From the NCBI GenBank assembly GCA_910574255.1, contig CAJTAK010000009.1, positions 62,001 through 126,000 on the forward strand: DNA of 64,000 bases. Reading direction: 5' to 3'. Below, in pieces: positions 16,885-25,382 of this stretch. The position numbers were made by a program, and so were the translations under genes. This DNA comes from Clostridia bacterium (GTDB taxonomy: Bacteria > Bacillota > Clostridia > Lachnospirales > Lachnospiraceae). Each line of letters starts with the position of its first letter. Positions within the stretch are counted from its first letter, which is position 1. The notes beneath the pieces are model-generated. The model was given only the letters and a program-made list of their open reading frames with translations. It ran no database searches and was not told the origin of the DNA.

Positions 16885-17664
16885 TTATTCTGTATCTGTG
16901 GAATCATCATATACCTCATTATAATACTCTTCCAGACTTTGCAAAATCGCATCATCCTTGGTAATTAGAATTTCCACGCGCCGGTTCTTGGCACGATCCT
17001 CTGCCGTGTCAAAACTGGCAATGGGACGATACTGACCATATCCAATAGCTATGATCTTTTCCGGTGCCACCTGACTGTACTGATGAATATATGCCGCCAC
17101 TCTTGCCGCCCGCTCACTGGAAAGTACCCGGTCATTTACCGGATTATTCGGCCGGTCCGGATCCGCCTGGGAAGTGTGTCCCAACACCTGAATCTCCCCT
17201 ATGGTACTGCTCACGCTGTTCAGGGCTCCGTTAAGGGCATCCAGAATCTGCTTGCCCCCATCCAGCAGGACTGCGCTGTCCCCGTCAAAGAAAATATTAT
17301 CACGAAAATTGATAAATGTATAGCCCTCTCCCTTTTCCAATTCCACTTCGCCTTCCAGATTGTTCTCCGCAATGGCTTGTTGGAGCATATAATACAGATC
17401 CTCAAAATCTTCAATCTCATCCAGAGGGACATCCGTTCCGCCGGGAACCTCCATACCCTCTTCATTCTGCTCCGTCTCCACAACAATCTGGGAGACCTCC
17501 TCCGCCTTGGGATTGAAGCTTTTCACTACAAGCTCCCACTTCATGGCATCTACTGTGGAGATGGAATAAAGGAGTACGAAGAAACACAACAGCAGCGTAA
17601 CCATGTCGCCGTATGTGTCCATCCAGCTTCCGCCTTCTTCCGGCGCTTTTTGTTTTCTTGCCAT
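16885..17664 (-). CDS. motB: Flagellar stator protein MotB
   Basis: The 259-residue protein has a short cytoplasmic tail, one membrane helix (about 21-40) beginning right after the proton-carrying D20 (YGDMVTLLLCFFVLLYS), a plug/linker region, and an OmpA-type peptidoglycan-binding domain (GHTSQADPD...NDRVLSSERAARVAAYI, NRRVEI). It partners with MotA, encoded 15 bp upstream. The aspartate with no sodium-type signature suggests proton drive, which is an inference. Confidence 0.95.
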   Translation of the reverse strand: MARKQKAPEEGGSWMDTYGDMVTLLLCFFVLLYSISTVDAMKWELVVKSFNPKAEEVSQIVVETEQNEEGMEVPGGTDVPLDEIEDFEDLYYMLQQAIAENNLEGEVELEKGEGYTFINFRDNIFFDGDSAVLLDGGKQILDALNGALNSVSSTIGEIQVLGHTSQADPDRPNNPVNDRVLSSERAARVAAYIHQYSQVAPEKIIAIGYGQYRPIASFDTAEDRAKNRRVEILITKDDAILQSLEEYYNEVYDDSTDTE

Positions 17665-17679
17665 AATCTCACCTTATTC

Positions 17680-18507
17680 CTATTTCTTGGACTTTTTCTT
17701 TCCGCCGCCCTCGTCGCCGCCTCCGCCGCCGTCGCTGTCACGGAGCTTTTTCTGAGTCTTCTGATCCAGATTGGAGAGAAGCTTTTCCTTCAAGAGCTTG
17801 GGATTGTCACCCGCCTGAATGGATATAATGCCTTCCATCATAATCATCCGGTACTGCATCTCTTCATCATTGCGGATACGAAGCTTCTTGGCAATGGGTG
17901 CGAAAATCAGGTTTGCAAAAATACATCCGTAAAATGTAGTAACAAGCGCTACTGACATATCAGCTCCCAAGCTGCTGGCGCCTCCCTCATCCACATTCAT
18001 ATTCTTCAGCATGTTTACCAAACCTACCAGAGTACCAATCATACCAAATGCCGGCGCATATCCGGAAGCCTTCTCATAAATCGCTACACCGGCGTCATGA
18101 CGCTCTGCCATAGCATCCAGCTCATTCTGAAGTCTGGCCCGAAGTTCGTCCTCCTCTGTGGCATCCACCACCAGCATCAAACCTTCTTTAAAAAAGGGAT
18201 CGTCAATCTCGTTGGCTTTCTCTTCCAATGAAAGAAGACCATTCTGTCTGGCTAACTGGGCCATCTCCACCATCTGCTCAATCAGTGCGCCGTAATTGTA
18301 CTTGCCCCCCGCAACCAGTATTTTAAAATGGCTTCCCATTTTCTTCAAATGGCCGAAAGGAAAACTGGCGATAACTGCGGCAACCGTACCGCCTACAGTC
18401 AGTGCTAAACTCTTTGGGTCCCAGAAGTTACCTAACTGTCCGATACCAATTCCCCATACAATCAAGGCAAATCCAAGGACAAGTCCAATAATTGTTGACA
18501 AATCCAT
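17680..18507 (-). CDS. motA: Flagellar stator protein MotA
   Basis: The 275-residue protein has four membrane helices and the conserved periplasm-proximal stretch (EKASGYAPAFGMIGTLVGLVNML). The C-terminus ends in a Gly/Asp-rich run and a Lys-rich tail (GGGGGDEGGGKKKSKK) that is unusual for the family and likely cytoplasmic and disordered. It lies 14 bp after flbD and 15 bp before motB. Confidence 0.95.
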   Translation of the reverse strand: MDLSTIIGLVLGFALIVWGIGIGQLGNFWDPKSLALTVGGTVAAVIASFPFGHLKKMGSHFKILVAGGKYNYGALIEQMVEMAQLARQNGLLSLEEKANEIDDPFFKEGLMLVVDATEEDELRARLQNELDAMAERHDAGVAIYEKASGYAPAFGMIGTLVGLVNMLKNMNVDEGGASSLGADMSVALVTTFYGCIFANLIFAPIAKKLRIRNDEEMQYRMIMMEGIISIQAGDNPKLLKEKLLSNLDQKTQKKLRDSDGGGGGDEGGGKKKSKK

Positions 18508-18521
18508 TTCTATCTCTCCTC

Positions 18522-18734
18522 TTACGCTTCTGCTTGCTTATTTATTTGAAAGGTGCTTTTGATTGCCCCTTTGTATTCGATAGTCTTTTGTATAATTTCC
18601 TCCGGTGACTCTTTCACTACATGGAAGCGGCCGTTCATCATAATAACCTTTGACTCCGGAATTAAATCAATGCACTCTACTTGATCTTCATTAATAACAA
18701 TGTGCTGCTTATTCAGCTTCGTTAACATAATCAT
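18522..18734 (-). CDS. flbD: FlbD/SwrD-type small flagellar protein
   Basis: The 70-residue protein matches the FlbD family (MIMLTKLNKQHIVINEDQVECID...). The Bacillus counterpart promotes motor torque and swarming. It lies between flgE and motA, its usual neighbours. The start has GGGGAGG 8 nt upstream. There is no membrane segment. Confidence 0.9.
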   Translation of the reverse strand: MIMLTKLNKQHIVINEDQVECIDLIPESKVIMMNGRFHVVKESPEEIIQKTIEYKGAIKSTFQINKQAEA

Positions 18735-18813
18735 GGGTCTTTCCTCCCCTTTGTCACGGGATTACCCCGGAGCCAGGCGGCCCCAGGGCAATGCCAAAAC
18801 TTATCAATCATTA

Positions 18814-20136
18814 CTAACGTTTCATATTTACAAGTTCCTGAAGCATCTCATCGGTGACAGTGATGATCTTAGAGTTGGCCTGGAAGCCTCTCTGAGTGGT
18901 AATCATATTCGAGAACTCGTTTGCCAGGTCTACATTAGGCATCTCCAGGAATTTACTCTTGATGAAGCCCACAGGCCCCTCGCCGGGCTTTACAAACTCT
19001 ACGTCTCCGGCATTTTCACCTATATTGAAGTAGTAACCGCTGGTCTTTTCCAGACCGTTGGGGTTCTCTACGGCAATCAGGGCTAACTGTCCCATGGTGA
19101 TGGGACGACCCTCAATATCAATACCTACAATAACGCCTGTGTCGCTGATGCTGTAACTCTGGAGGTTGTATTGAGCTCCCGTATACGGATCATATGGAAT
19201 CTGAATCGGGGACAAATTCTCCTCAAATTCTGCCGGGATACCCGCTACATAATTCTGACCATCTTCCGCCTCCCAACCGGTTAGAACAGTTTGGTCAAAC
19301 TTACCAGTCTGATTCGGATCCGCACCCGTTGTCTCCACAATAGCGCCATTGCCGGCAGTACCTTTTGTTTTTGATGTAATCGTTAAATTTACCGTTCCCG
19401 CAAACTCATTTATACTGTTTTTCTTAATCGAATAGCCTGACAACTTTCCAGCCGGAGTCTTTACAGTTGTTCCATCATCTTCATAAGTCGCAGCTTTTGT
19501 CACTTCACTAATCCATTTTTCGACCTGGCCTTCCAGATCCTTTCGATTTGTCGTTATGGTTATTCCTAAAATTCTAACAGCATACGTGCCATCCTTATTA
19601 TCTGTCACTTCAACTTTACCCGCATCTCCCGTAGCGGTATACGCCGTCTCCGGTATCTCCGGAACACCTGTACCCTCTTTTAATGCATACCCGTATACGT
19701 AATTTTTATTAGCATCTACCAGATATCCATTGTTATCTACCGTAAAAAGTCCTACTCTGGTCAGCATCAAACCGGATGATTTAACGTCAGTAACCGTTCC
19801 ATTCACCATTCCGCCTACCAGGAACAACCCCGTTCCGTCGATCATACAGTCCAGATCATTGTCCGTAGGTGATGGTGCTCCCGTGGTATACTGAAAGCTG
19901 ATGGATGCCATGGAGGAACCATAACCAACCTGGGATGGGTTTCGTCCACCATAGGCCCCTGCATTCGTAGCGCCTCCTGAACTTTGAATAGATGTACTGT
20001 AGATAGAATCCTGGAAGTTGAAGCTGTATGCCTTATAACCCCAGGTATTTACATTTGCAATATTGTTACCGATTACGTCCATTTTCTGCTGATGTGTTCT
20101 CAAACCTGCCACACCAGCAAACATTGATTTAACCAT
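18814..20136 (-). CDS. flgE: Flagellar hook protein FlgE
   Basis: The 440-residue protein has the rod/hook N-terminal motif (MFAGVAGLRTHQQKMDVIGNNIANVNTWGYK), a variable middle region (about 190-330) with Lys/Thr-rich repeats, and the C-terminal assembly helix (ANEFSNMITTQRGFQANSKIITVTDEMLQEL). It is exported by the flagellar system and polymerises under the FlgD cap. The ribosome site is AAAGGACG. The middle domain has an AT-rich codon pattern unlike the ends, as expected for a surface-exposed variable part. Confidence 0.95.
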   Translation of the reverse strand: MVKSMFAGVAGLRTHQQKMDVIGNNIANVNTWGYKAYSFNFQDSIYSTSIQSSGGATNAGAYGGRNPSQVGYGSSMASISFQYTTGAPSPTDNDLDCMIDGTGLFLVGGMVNGTVTDVKSSGLMLTRVGLFTVDNNGYLVDANKNYVYGYALKEGTGVPEIPETAYTATGDAGKVEVTDNKDGTYAVRILGITITTNRKDLEGQVEKWISEVTKAATYEDDGTTVKTPAGKLSGYSIKKNSINEFAGTVNLTITSKTKGTAGNGAIVETTGADPNQTGKFDQTVLTGWEAEDGQNYVAGIPAEFEENLSPIQIPYDPYTGAQYNLQSYSISDTGVIVGIDIEGRPITMGQLALIAVENPNGLEKTSGYYFNIGENAGDVEFVKPGEGPVGFIKSKFLEMPNVDLANEFSNMITTQRGFQANSKIITVTDEMLQELVNMKR

Positions 20137-20221
20137 TTAATATCGTCCTTTCTTACTTATATCCTGCTGTTCCTTCCCTCAGGACTTCCGCCTGGGGAAA
20201 AACCCCCATAAATGGTCCGGC

Positions 20222-20602
20222 TTACAACAGAACAGCACTGTCTATATTGGTAAAAATATTCTGCTTCATTTCCTGGCTCGTCATGGTCGTAACTACCACG
20301 TTATTGGGAATATTTACAATGAATGCTCCCTGCTGACCAATGACCACCACATCCTTCGCACCCTTTTCCCTTGCCTTGCCCACTGCCTGGTTCAGATCCT
20401 TTAAGAGACTATCCGTAACTTCAATCCCTCTCTGCTCCACACGGGCTGCCGCATGTTTGGAAAACCGAACATTTTGGCTGTCCTCCATGGCATTCTGAAG
20501 AAGCGCTCCAAATCCGGTTTCCTGCCTGGAACCAACGGAAGAATGCTCATGCTCCAGCCGAAGCTGCTGGACACTGACTGTCTGATTCAATTTCTGCAGC
20601 AT
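20222..20602 (-). CDS. Flagellar operon protein, TIGR02530 type
   Basis: The 126-residue protein lies between flgD and flgE and matches the conserved small flagellar operon family (KHAAARVEQRGIEVTD followed by AVGKAREKGAKDVVVIGQQGAFIVNIPNN...). Its biochemical role is not established; position in the hook genes suggests hook assembly. The ATG at 20602 is chosen; a GTG nine bases upstream (20611) with GAGGGGG before it is an alternative. The N-terminal 40 residues are variable and Gln-rich. Confidence 0.85.
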   Translation of the reverse strand: MLQKLNQTVSVQQLRLEHEHSSVGSRQETGFGALLQNAMEDSQNVRFSKHAAARVEQRGIEVTDSLLKDLNQAVGKAREKGAKDVVVIGQQGAFIVNIPNNVVVTTMTSQEMKQNIFTNIDSAVLL

Positions 20603-20635
20603 TCTCTGCACCGCCTTTCCCCCTCATATGTCTTC

Positions 20636-21241
20636 CTATACGGTCTCTGTCTCGGTTTTGTCCCCGCCGTCCTCATTGCCCTCGCTGTCATCCTTGTCGG
20701 TGCCATCCTCGCTCTTAAGCGGAACTGCGCCCATGGACATTAGCTGTGTTAAGGTATAAGCCTTGCCGTTTACATAGATATAAGGATTACTTCCTGTCAA
20801 TGCCACACCTTCTACCACGCCTATGGTGTGTCCTATCAACTCGCCCTTATCATCCAGATCCGCCACCGTAACTTCTTTTCCAAGCAAATTGGTCGCATAG
20901 CTGGAAAGTGAAATCTGCGAAAGACTCTCCATAGCATCCGTCATAGTAGTAGACATGGCCTCCATGGTCTTTGTCAGATTACTCATGGTGCTCATACTGG
21001 ACATCTGGGTCAACTGGTTCATCATCTCACTGTTGCTCATGGGATTCGACATATCCTGATACTGAAGCTGTGCTGCCAGCAGCTTAAAGAAATCATCCAT
21101 GGACATGCTGCTGTTATTGGGCTGCACATCATTTCTCACATAAGTCTCCGACAGATTCTTTCTGTTGGTAGTGGGATCTACTTCCTTTCTCGTATAAGTA
21201 TTGGACAAATTTGTAGTTCCGTCTACTCCTGGTACTGCCAT
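20636..21241 (-). CDS. flgD: Hook cap scaffold protein FlgD
   Basis: The 201-residue protein has the conserved N-terminal FlgD block (MDDFFKLLAAQLQYQDMSNPMSNSEMMNQLTQMSSM region), then an Ig-like middle part and an acidic C-terminal tail (about 25 residues of Asp/Glu/Gly/Thr). The ATG at 21241 is the start, with AAGGAAAGGAG 8 nt before it; the GTG nine bases upstream lies in the ribosome site. The upstream 160 bp are three tandem repeat units. Confidence 0.93.
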   Translation of the reverse strand: MAVPGVDGTTNLSNTYTRKEVDPTTNRKNLSETYVRNDVQPNNSSMSMDDFFKLLAAQLQYQDMSNPMSNSEMMNQLTQMSSMSTMSNLTKTMEAMSTTMTDAMESLSQISLSSYATNLLGKEVTVADLDDKGELIGHTIGVVEGVALTGSNPYIYVNGKAYTLTQLMSMGAVPLKSEDGTDKDDSEGNEDGGDKTETETV

Positions 21242-21264
21242 CTTTCTCACTCCTTTCCTTAATT

Positions 21265-21408
21265 CGCCATCTTTTTGGCATAAAGGGATACCCGAAGGGT
21301 GTTTCTTTAATCTGCCATCTTTTTGGCATAAAGGGATACCCGAAGGGTGTTTCCTTAATTCGCCATCTTTTTGGCATAAAGGGATACCTGTAAGGTATTT
21401 CCTTAAAT
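21265..21408 (-). repeat. Three tandem 48-bp units between fliK stop and flgD ribosome site
   Basis: GCCATCTTTTTGGCATAAAG recurs at 21266, 21314 and 21362 (plus strand), a 48-bp period. Read in the gene direction, each unit has a short hairpin ACCC-TTC-GGGT, then a second hairpin TGCCA-aaaaga-TGGCA, then ATTAAGGAAA. The first unit begins on the stop codon of fliK, and the last ends in the flgD ribosome site (AAGGAAAGGAG). The outermost unit has diverged slightly (ACC-TTACA-GGT). It shares its layout with the array before fliK. Confidence 0.93.
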
Positions 21409-22515
21409 CAACCCCAAACGAAGCTGCTGAAGGAAGTCCATTCCCTCTTTTTCCTGGTTCTTCTCACCCTGCTTCTTGGAATCATCCTGGTTCTGATTGG
21501 CGTTGCTGCCATCGTTGTTCTGATTCTGCTGTTCCAGATATCCGGTCTCCTTATCCTCCACTACGATGGTGGTAGGCGTTCCCAGATTATCCTCCATGAT
21601 TGCTCCAAGCTCTCTGGCATTCTTAGCCATCAGCTCCATGGTCTTCTGCTCGGTACACATAATAGAGATGCTTGTGTGTTCCTTTCCAAAGGCTGCCTTG
21701 ATAATGATTTTTCCAAGGTCATAGGGCTCCAACTGAATCTCGAACTCCTTAATGCCTGCCGTGGTCTTTACCAAAAGCTGATCCAAAAGCTTCTCCGGAA
21801 TCTCCTCCGGCTGTGAAACCTTCACATGCTCTGTGGGAACTTCTTTGACAACAGATGTCCGCTCTGCCGCCTGGGTCTCCGGATGAACACTCTCTAAAGG
21901 CTGTTCTGCCCTTACTTCTGCTTTTGTTTCCTCCTTCACCTCTGCTTTTACAGTCTCCTTCGGCTTTGCCAGGTCAAATCCCAGCTCCGGCTGTTCTTCC
22001 TTGTCTTCCTTCGGCAATACGGCCTGCTCCGGCGCCACATCTGCCTGCAGTGCTTCCTTTGGCAGCTCTGTCTCATCTGCCGCCGTCTGCACCGGCTGTT
22101 CTGCCATAAACTCTGCCGTCTTGGGCATCTCCTCTGCCGGAATTGCTCCAAGCTCTGTTACCATCTCTGTCATCTCTTCCGGCGCTGCTTCTGCTGTGGG
22201 AACCTCCGGCTGAATCTGGAATAACAATGCTGCCTGAACCTGCTCCAAAGAGTCTATGGGAGCTGTTGTTTCTTCCGGCTGTTCCTGTTCCTTTGCATCC
22301 GGCTTCTCCGGTGCTTCATCCTTTATGACCTCTTTTTTGTCGTCCTTCTTGGTGTCTGCGGTCTCTTTTGCGCCGGCATCTTCCTCAGACTTGCTGTTCA
22401 GAAGCTTCTGGAATCCGCCGTCTGTCTGTTCCACCTGTCTGGCTGCCGCACTTTTGGTTCCCGTTGTCATGGATACCGTTAAGTCTGTGCCTTTTATGGC
22501 TGCTGCATTCCCCAT
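21403..22515 (-). CDS. fliK: Flagellar hook-length control protein FliK
   Basis: The 370-residue protein has a long, low-complexity Glu/Pro/Ala-rich ruler (about 45-245) and a compact C-terminal FliK domain (about 250-330; FEIQLEPYDLGKIIIKAAF) followed by an Asn/Gln-rich tail. FliK measures the hook and triggers the FlhB switch. The ATG at 22515 is preferred, with AAGGAAAGGAGG 9 nt upstream; the ATG at 22548 lies within the repeat array. Its stop codon forms the first bases of the next repeat array. Confidence 0.9.
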   Translation of the reverse strand: MGNAAAIKGTDLTVSMTTGTKSAAARQVEQTDGGFQKLLNSKSEEDAGAKETADTKKDDKKEVIKDEAPEKPDAKEQEQPEETTAPIDSLEQVQAALLFQIQPEVPTAEAAPEEMTEMVTELGAIPAEEMPKTAEFMAEQPVQTAADETELPKEALQADVAPEQAVLPKEDKEEQPELGFDLAKPKETVKAEVKEETKAEVRAEQPLESVHPETQAAERTSVVKEVPTEHVKVSQPEEIPEKLLDQLLVKTTAGIKEFEIQLEPYDLGKIIIKAAFGKEHTSISIMCTEQKTMELMAKNARELGAIMEDNLGTPTTIVVEDKETGYLEQQNQNNDGSNANQNQDDSKKQGEKNQEKEGMDFLQQLRLGLI

Positions 22516-22540
22516 GGTCTTTCCCCTCCTTTCCTTAAAT

Positions 22541-22696
22541 TTGCCCATGTTCTCTGGGCATGTAGGTATACCCGTAGGGTATTTCCTTAGATTTGCCCAT
22601 GCTCTCTGGGCATGTAGGTATACCCGTAGGGTATTTCCTTAGATTTGCCCATGCTCTCTGGGCATGCAGGTATACCCGTAGGGTATTTCCTTATTA
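22541..22696 (-). repeat. Three tandem 52-bp units between fliJ and the fliK ribosome site
   Basis: TTGCCCATG..CTCTGGGCATG recurs with a 52-bp period (unit landmarks at 22543, 22595, 22647). In the gene direction each unit reads AAGGAAATACCC-TAC-GGGTATACC, then TGCCCA-gagagca-TGGGCA, then AATCTAAGGAAA. The copies differ at two or three positions only. The last copy merges with the fliK ribosome site. The second hairpin arms (TGCCCA/TGGGCA) are longer than in the flgD array (TGCCA/TGGCA), but pairing is kept in both. Confidence 0.93.
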
Positions 22697-22728
22697 TAAT
22701 ATATGTATCTATCGTAAACTGCGCACAT

Positions 22729-23187
22729 TTACGCAGTATTACGCGCTCTGTCCACAGCACGTTTGTTGGATACGAATTCGTCAATAAACTGTTCGTCAGC
22801 CTTCTGTACCTCTTTGTCGTACTGTGCCCGCTTTTTCTCCTTCAGCTTTGTGATGGAGGCAGTTTCCTTTCTGGCTTCTACAACCTCTTCACGTTTGCGT
22901 TCCTCCCGGATCAGAATCTCAGCCAGGCGCTGCCGCTCACGCTCAATCTTCCTCCGAAGACTGGTAAGAAACCTGTCATAAGTCTGCATATCAATGATGC
23001 CGATTCCCTGAAGCTTCTTTTCCTCCAGCTCATCCATGCATTCCTGCTGTTCCTGCTCCAGAGCTTCAATCCCCCGTTCACACTCCACACGTTCTGCAAT
23101 AATCCGTGCATGCTGTCCCTGGAGATTCTCCAAAACCTGTTCCTTATAGTTCAGCACTGTATCCAGTGCAAAGTAAAACTTCTTCAT
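22729..23187 (-). CDS. fliJ: Flagellar export chaperone FliJ
   Basis: The 152-residue protein is almost entirely a charged coiled coil (Glu/Arg/Gln heptads through about 10-145), with the FliJ N-terminus MKKFYFALDTVLNYKEQV. FliJ binds FliI and FlhA and promotes substrate loading. It lies directly downstream of fliI, in the canonical fliG-fliH-fliI-fliJ-fliK order. About 30 bp separates its stop from the repeat array. Confidence 0.9.
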   Translation of the reverse strand: MKKFYFALDTVLNYKEQVLENLQGQHARIIAERVECERGIEALEQEQQECMDELEEKKLQGIGIIDMQTYDRFLTSLRRKIERERQRLAEILIREERKREEVVEARKETASITKLKEKKRAQYDKEVQKADEQFIDEFVSNKRAVDRARNTA

Positions 23188-23253
23188 GGCCTAATATCCT
23201 GCCTCTCATATACCAGCATCCCTGGCCTGCTTTAAATGTCAGCAGCAATTCCG

Positions 23254-24555
23254 TCAATTCAAAATCTTCCTCATAGCAGCCAGATCCTCCTCAACAGAAA
23301 AGCTTTCCGCAATACGCTGCATCAGATAGTCATTCACCGCATCAATCTTCCCTACGGCCGCATCCAGCCTCGGATTAGTTCCTGCTTTGTAGGCGCCGAT
23401 GGAAATCAAATCCTCATTCTTTGTATAAATACTCAGGATATCACGCATCTGGGACGCCAGTCTCTGGTGAGCCTCAGGAACAATATTCACCATCAGACGG
23501 GAGATACTGGCATTCACGTCAATGGCCGGAAAATGGTTCTCATTAGCCAGCTTCCTGGACAAAACGATATGTCCGTCCACAATACCCCGAACCGTATCGG
23601 CTATAGGCTCATTGGTATCATCGCCTTCTACCAGTACCGTATAGATTCCTGTAATGGAACCCTTCTCAAACTTTCCGCTCCGCTCTAAGAGCTTTGGAAA
23701 CTCTGCATAAATGGAGGGCGTATAACCTCTTGCCACCGGCGGCTCTCCGGTAGCAAGCCCAATCTCTCTCTGGGCCATGGCAAATCGGGTCAGGGAATCC
23801 ATCATCAGCAATACATCTTTGCCCTGATCTTTAAAATATTCAGCAATAGTCGTAGCCACTAAGGGACATTTCATACGCAGCATAGCCGGCTGATCCGAGG
23901 TGGCTACAACCAGAACGGATCTTTTAAGTCCTTCCGGTCCCAAATCCTTCTCGATAAACTCCCGAACCTCACGGCCTCGCTCCCCTACCAGAGCAATCAC
24001 ATTGATATCTGCCTTTACATTACGGGCAATCATCCCCAGCAGTGTACTCTTACCAACGCCGCTGCCTGCAAAGATGCCGATTCTCTGTCCCTTCCCTACT
24101 GTATTCAATCCGTCTATGGCCTTGATGCCGAACTCCAAAGGATCTGTAATGGGCGGCCTGGTCAATGGATTAATATAAGGGTTTTCCACATAATAGTGCT
24201 GCTGAGATTCAAAGGGACCCAAGTCATCCATAGGATTTCCCAGTGCATCAATGATGCGTCCTCTTAAGAACTCCCCTACCGGAATCTTCAGACGCTTTCT
24301 TGTATTGCGCACAAAGCTTCCCGCCGAAATACCGCTCATATTCTCATAAGCCATCAGCTGACTTCGGCCATCCTTAAAGCCAACCACTTCAACAGGAATC
24401 TGCCGCTTCTTATCTTCATTGTAGATCATGGCAATGTCTCCGATACTGGCACGGTTGCCCGATGCCTCCATAGACATTCCCACAATATTCTCGATTTTTC
24501 CTATGTAACTGACTGTCTCAGCATTGGTGATCAGATTCGGCAGCTCTGTAAACAT
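23254..24555 (-). CDS. fliI: Flagellum-specific export ATPase FliI
   Basis: The 433-residue protein has a Walker A (IFAGSGVGKST, about 161-171), a Walker B (DVLLMMDSLTRFAMAQRE), and the F1-beta-like signature around VARGYTPSIYAEFPKLLERSG. It powers substrate unfolding at the export gate with FliH and FliJ. The N-terminal regulatory region is of normal length. It is 14 bp from fliH. Confidence 0.96.
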   Translation of the reverse strand: MFTELPNLITNAETVSYIGKIENIVGMSMEASGNRASIGDIAMIYNEDKKRQIPVEVVGFKDGRSQLMAYENMSGISAGSFVRNTRKRLKIPVGEFLRGRIIDALGNPMDDLGPFESQQHYYVENPYINPLTRPPITDPLEFGIKAIDGLNTVGKGQRIGIFAGSGVGKSTLLGMIARNVKADINVIALVGERGREVREFIEKDLGPEGLKRSVLVVATSDQPAMLRMKCPLVATTIAEYFKDQGKDVLLMMDSLTRFAMAQREIGLATGEPPVARGYTPSIYAEFPKLLERSGKFEKGSITGIYTVLVEGDDTNEPIADTVRGIVDGHIVLSRKLANENHFPAIDVNASISRLMVNIVPEAHQRLASQMRDILSIYTKNEDLISIGAYKAGTNPRLDAAVGKIDAVNDYLMQRIAESFSVEEDLAAMRKILN

Positions 24556-24569
24556 GATTGTTACCTTCC

Positions 24570-25382
24570 TTAGACACGGGCATTGTTCAGAATATCCTTG
24601 ATATTCTCTAACTGTGTGCTTACACTGGCATCTATGATCTCGTCAGGCAGCTCGATAATGCAGATGCCTTCCTCATCACTGTCCATAGTTACAATCTTCA
24701 CATTGTCCGACAGATGGGAAAGGGCATTCAAAAATTCTACATCTGTCTCCATAGAGATCTCTGTACCGCATTTTGTAATATAAATCTTTGCCCACTCTGC
24801 TTTTTTCAGCTTGTCAGTAGCCGAGATAATCATACGATGAATCACATTTTCGCTGGAACGAAGGCTGATATGGATTACCTTTTCCGCTATAGCCAAAACG
24901 GTTCGCTTCAGATCATCCAGATACTTTTCCATAACAGCGCTTTTTTCCTGACGGATACTGTCCATAAACTCCGCTGCATGCTTTTGGAAATTCCTGACTT
25001 CCGCCTCATACAGTGCCTGACATTCCTGCCGGGCCTCTTCTGCACCCGCCGCAGCGCCTTCCTCATGTCCCTGTTCAAAGGCTTCTTCCCGAAGAAGCTC
25101 TGCCTGCTTTCTGGCATCCTCCAGAATCTGCGCCGCCTCCTGCCGGGCCTGAGACAAAATCTCGCTGGCACGCTCCCGCTCCGCCTCTTCCTGTTCGGCT
25201 CGGATACGTTCTTCCTCTGCCTCCCTTGCTCTGGCTTCCTCTGCCTCCAAAGCCGCTTCCTCTTCTGTCTTAGGCTCTTCCTCTTCTGTCTCTTCCTCCA
25301 ATGCAAAATCCGAGAAGAATTGGTACATATCCATTACGTCTACTGCCTTTTTGCCTTTGACAACCCTAGACAATGATCTCAT
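24570..25382 (-). CDS. fliH: Flagellar export ATPase regulator FliH
   Basis: The 270-residue protein has a long Glu/Ala/Arg-rich coiled coil (about 30-140) and the C-terminal FliI-binding domain (KYLDDLKRTVLAIAEKVIHISL...). It negatively regulates and recruits FliI. The first ATG (25382) overlaps the fliG stop by 17 bp but lies right on the AAAGG ribosome site; a TTG at 25373 has better spacing and may be the real start. Confidence 0.9.
   Translation of the reverse strand: MRSLSRVVKGKKAVDVMDMYQFFSDFALEEETEEEEPKTEEEAALEAEEARAREAEEERIRAEQEEAERERASEILSQARQEAAQILEDARKQAELLREEAFEQGHEEGAAAGAEEARQECQALYEAEVRNFQKHAAEFMDSIRQEKSAVMEKYLDDLKRTVLAIAEKVIHISLRSSENVIHRMIISATDKLKKAEWAKIYITKCGTEISMETDVEFLNALSHLSDNVKIVTMDSDEEGICIIELPDEIIDASVSTQLENIKDILNNARV

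Noticed and set aside
21129..21377. Repeat-encoded peptides (MPKRW...KETPFGYPF type) as a small protein
   Set aside because: The 52-bp arrays change frame from unit to unit and end in stops; conservation follows hairpin arms rather than codons. Only the 48-bp array stays open, by its multiple-of-three length.
21265..22696. Tandem repeats as a CRISPR array
   Set aside because: Units are directly adjacent with no unique spacers and sit between genes of one operon; no cas genes in the window.
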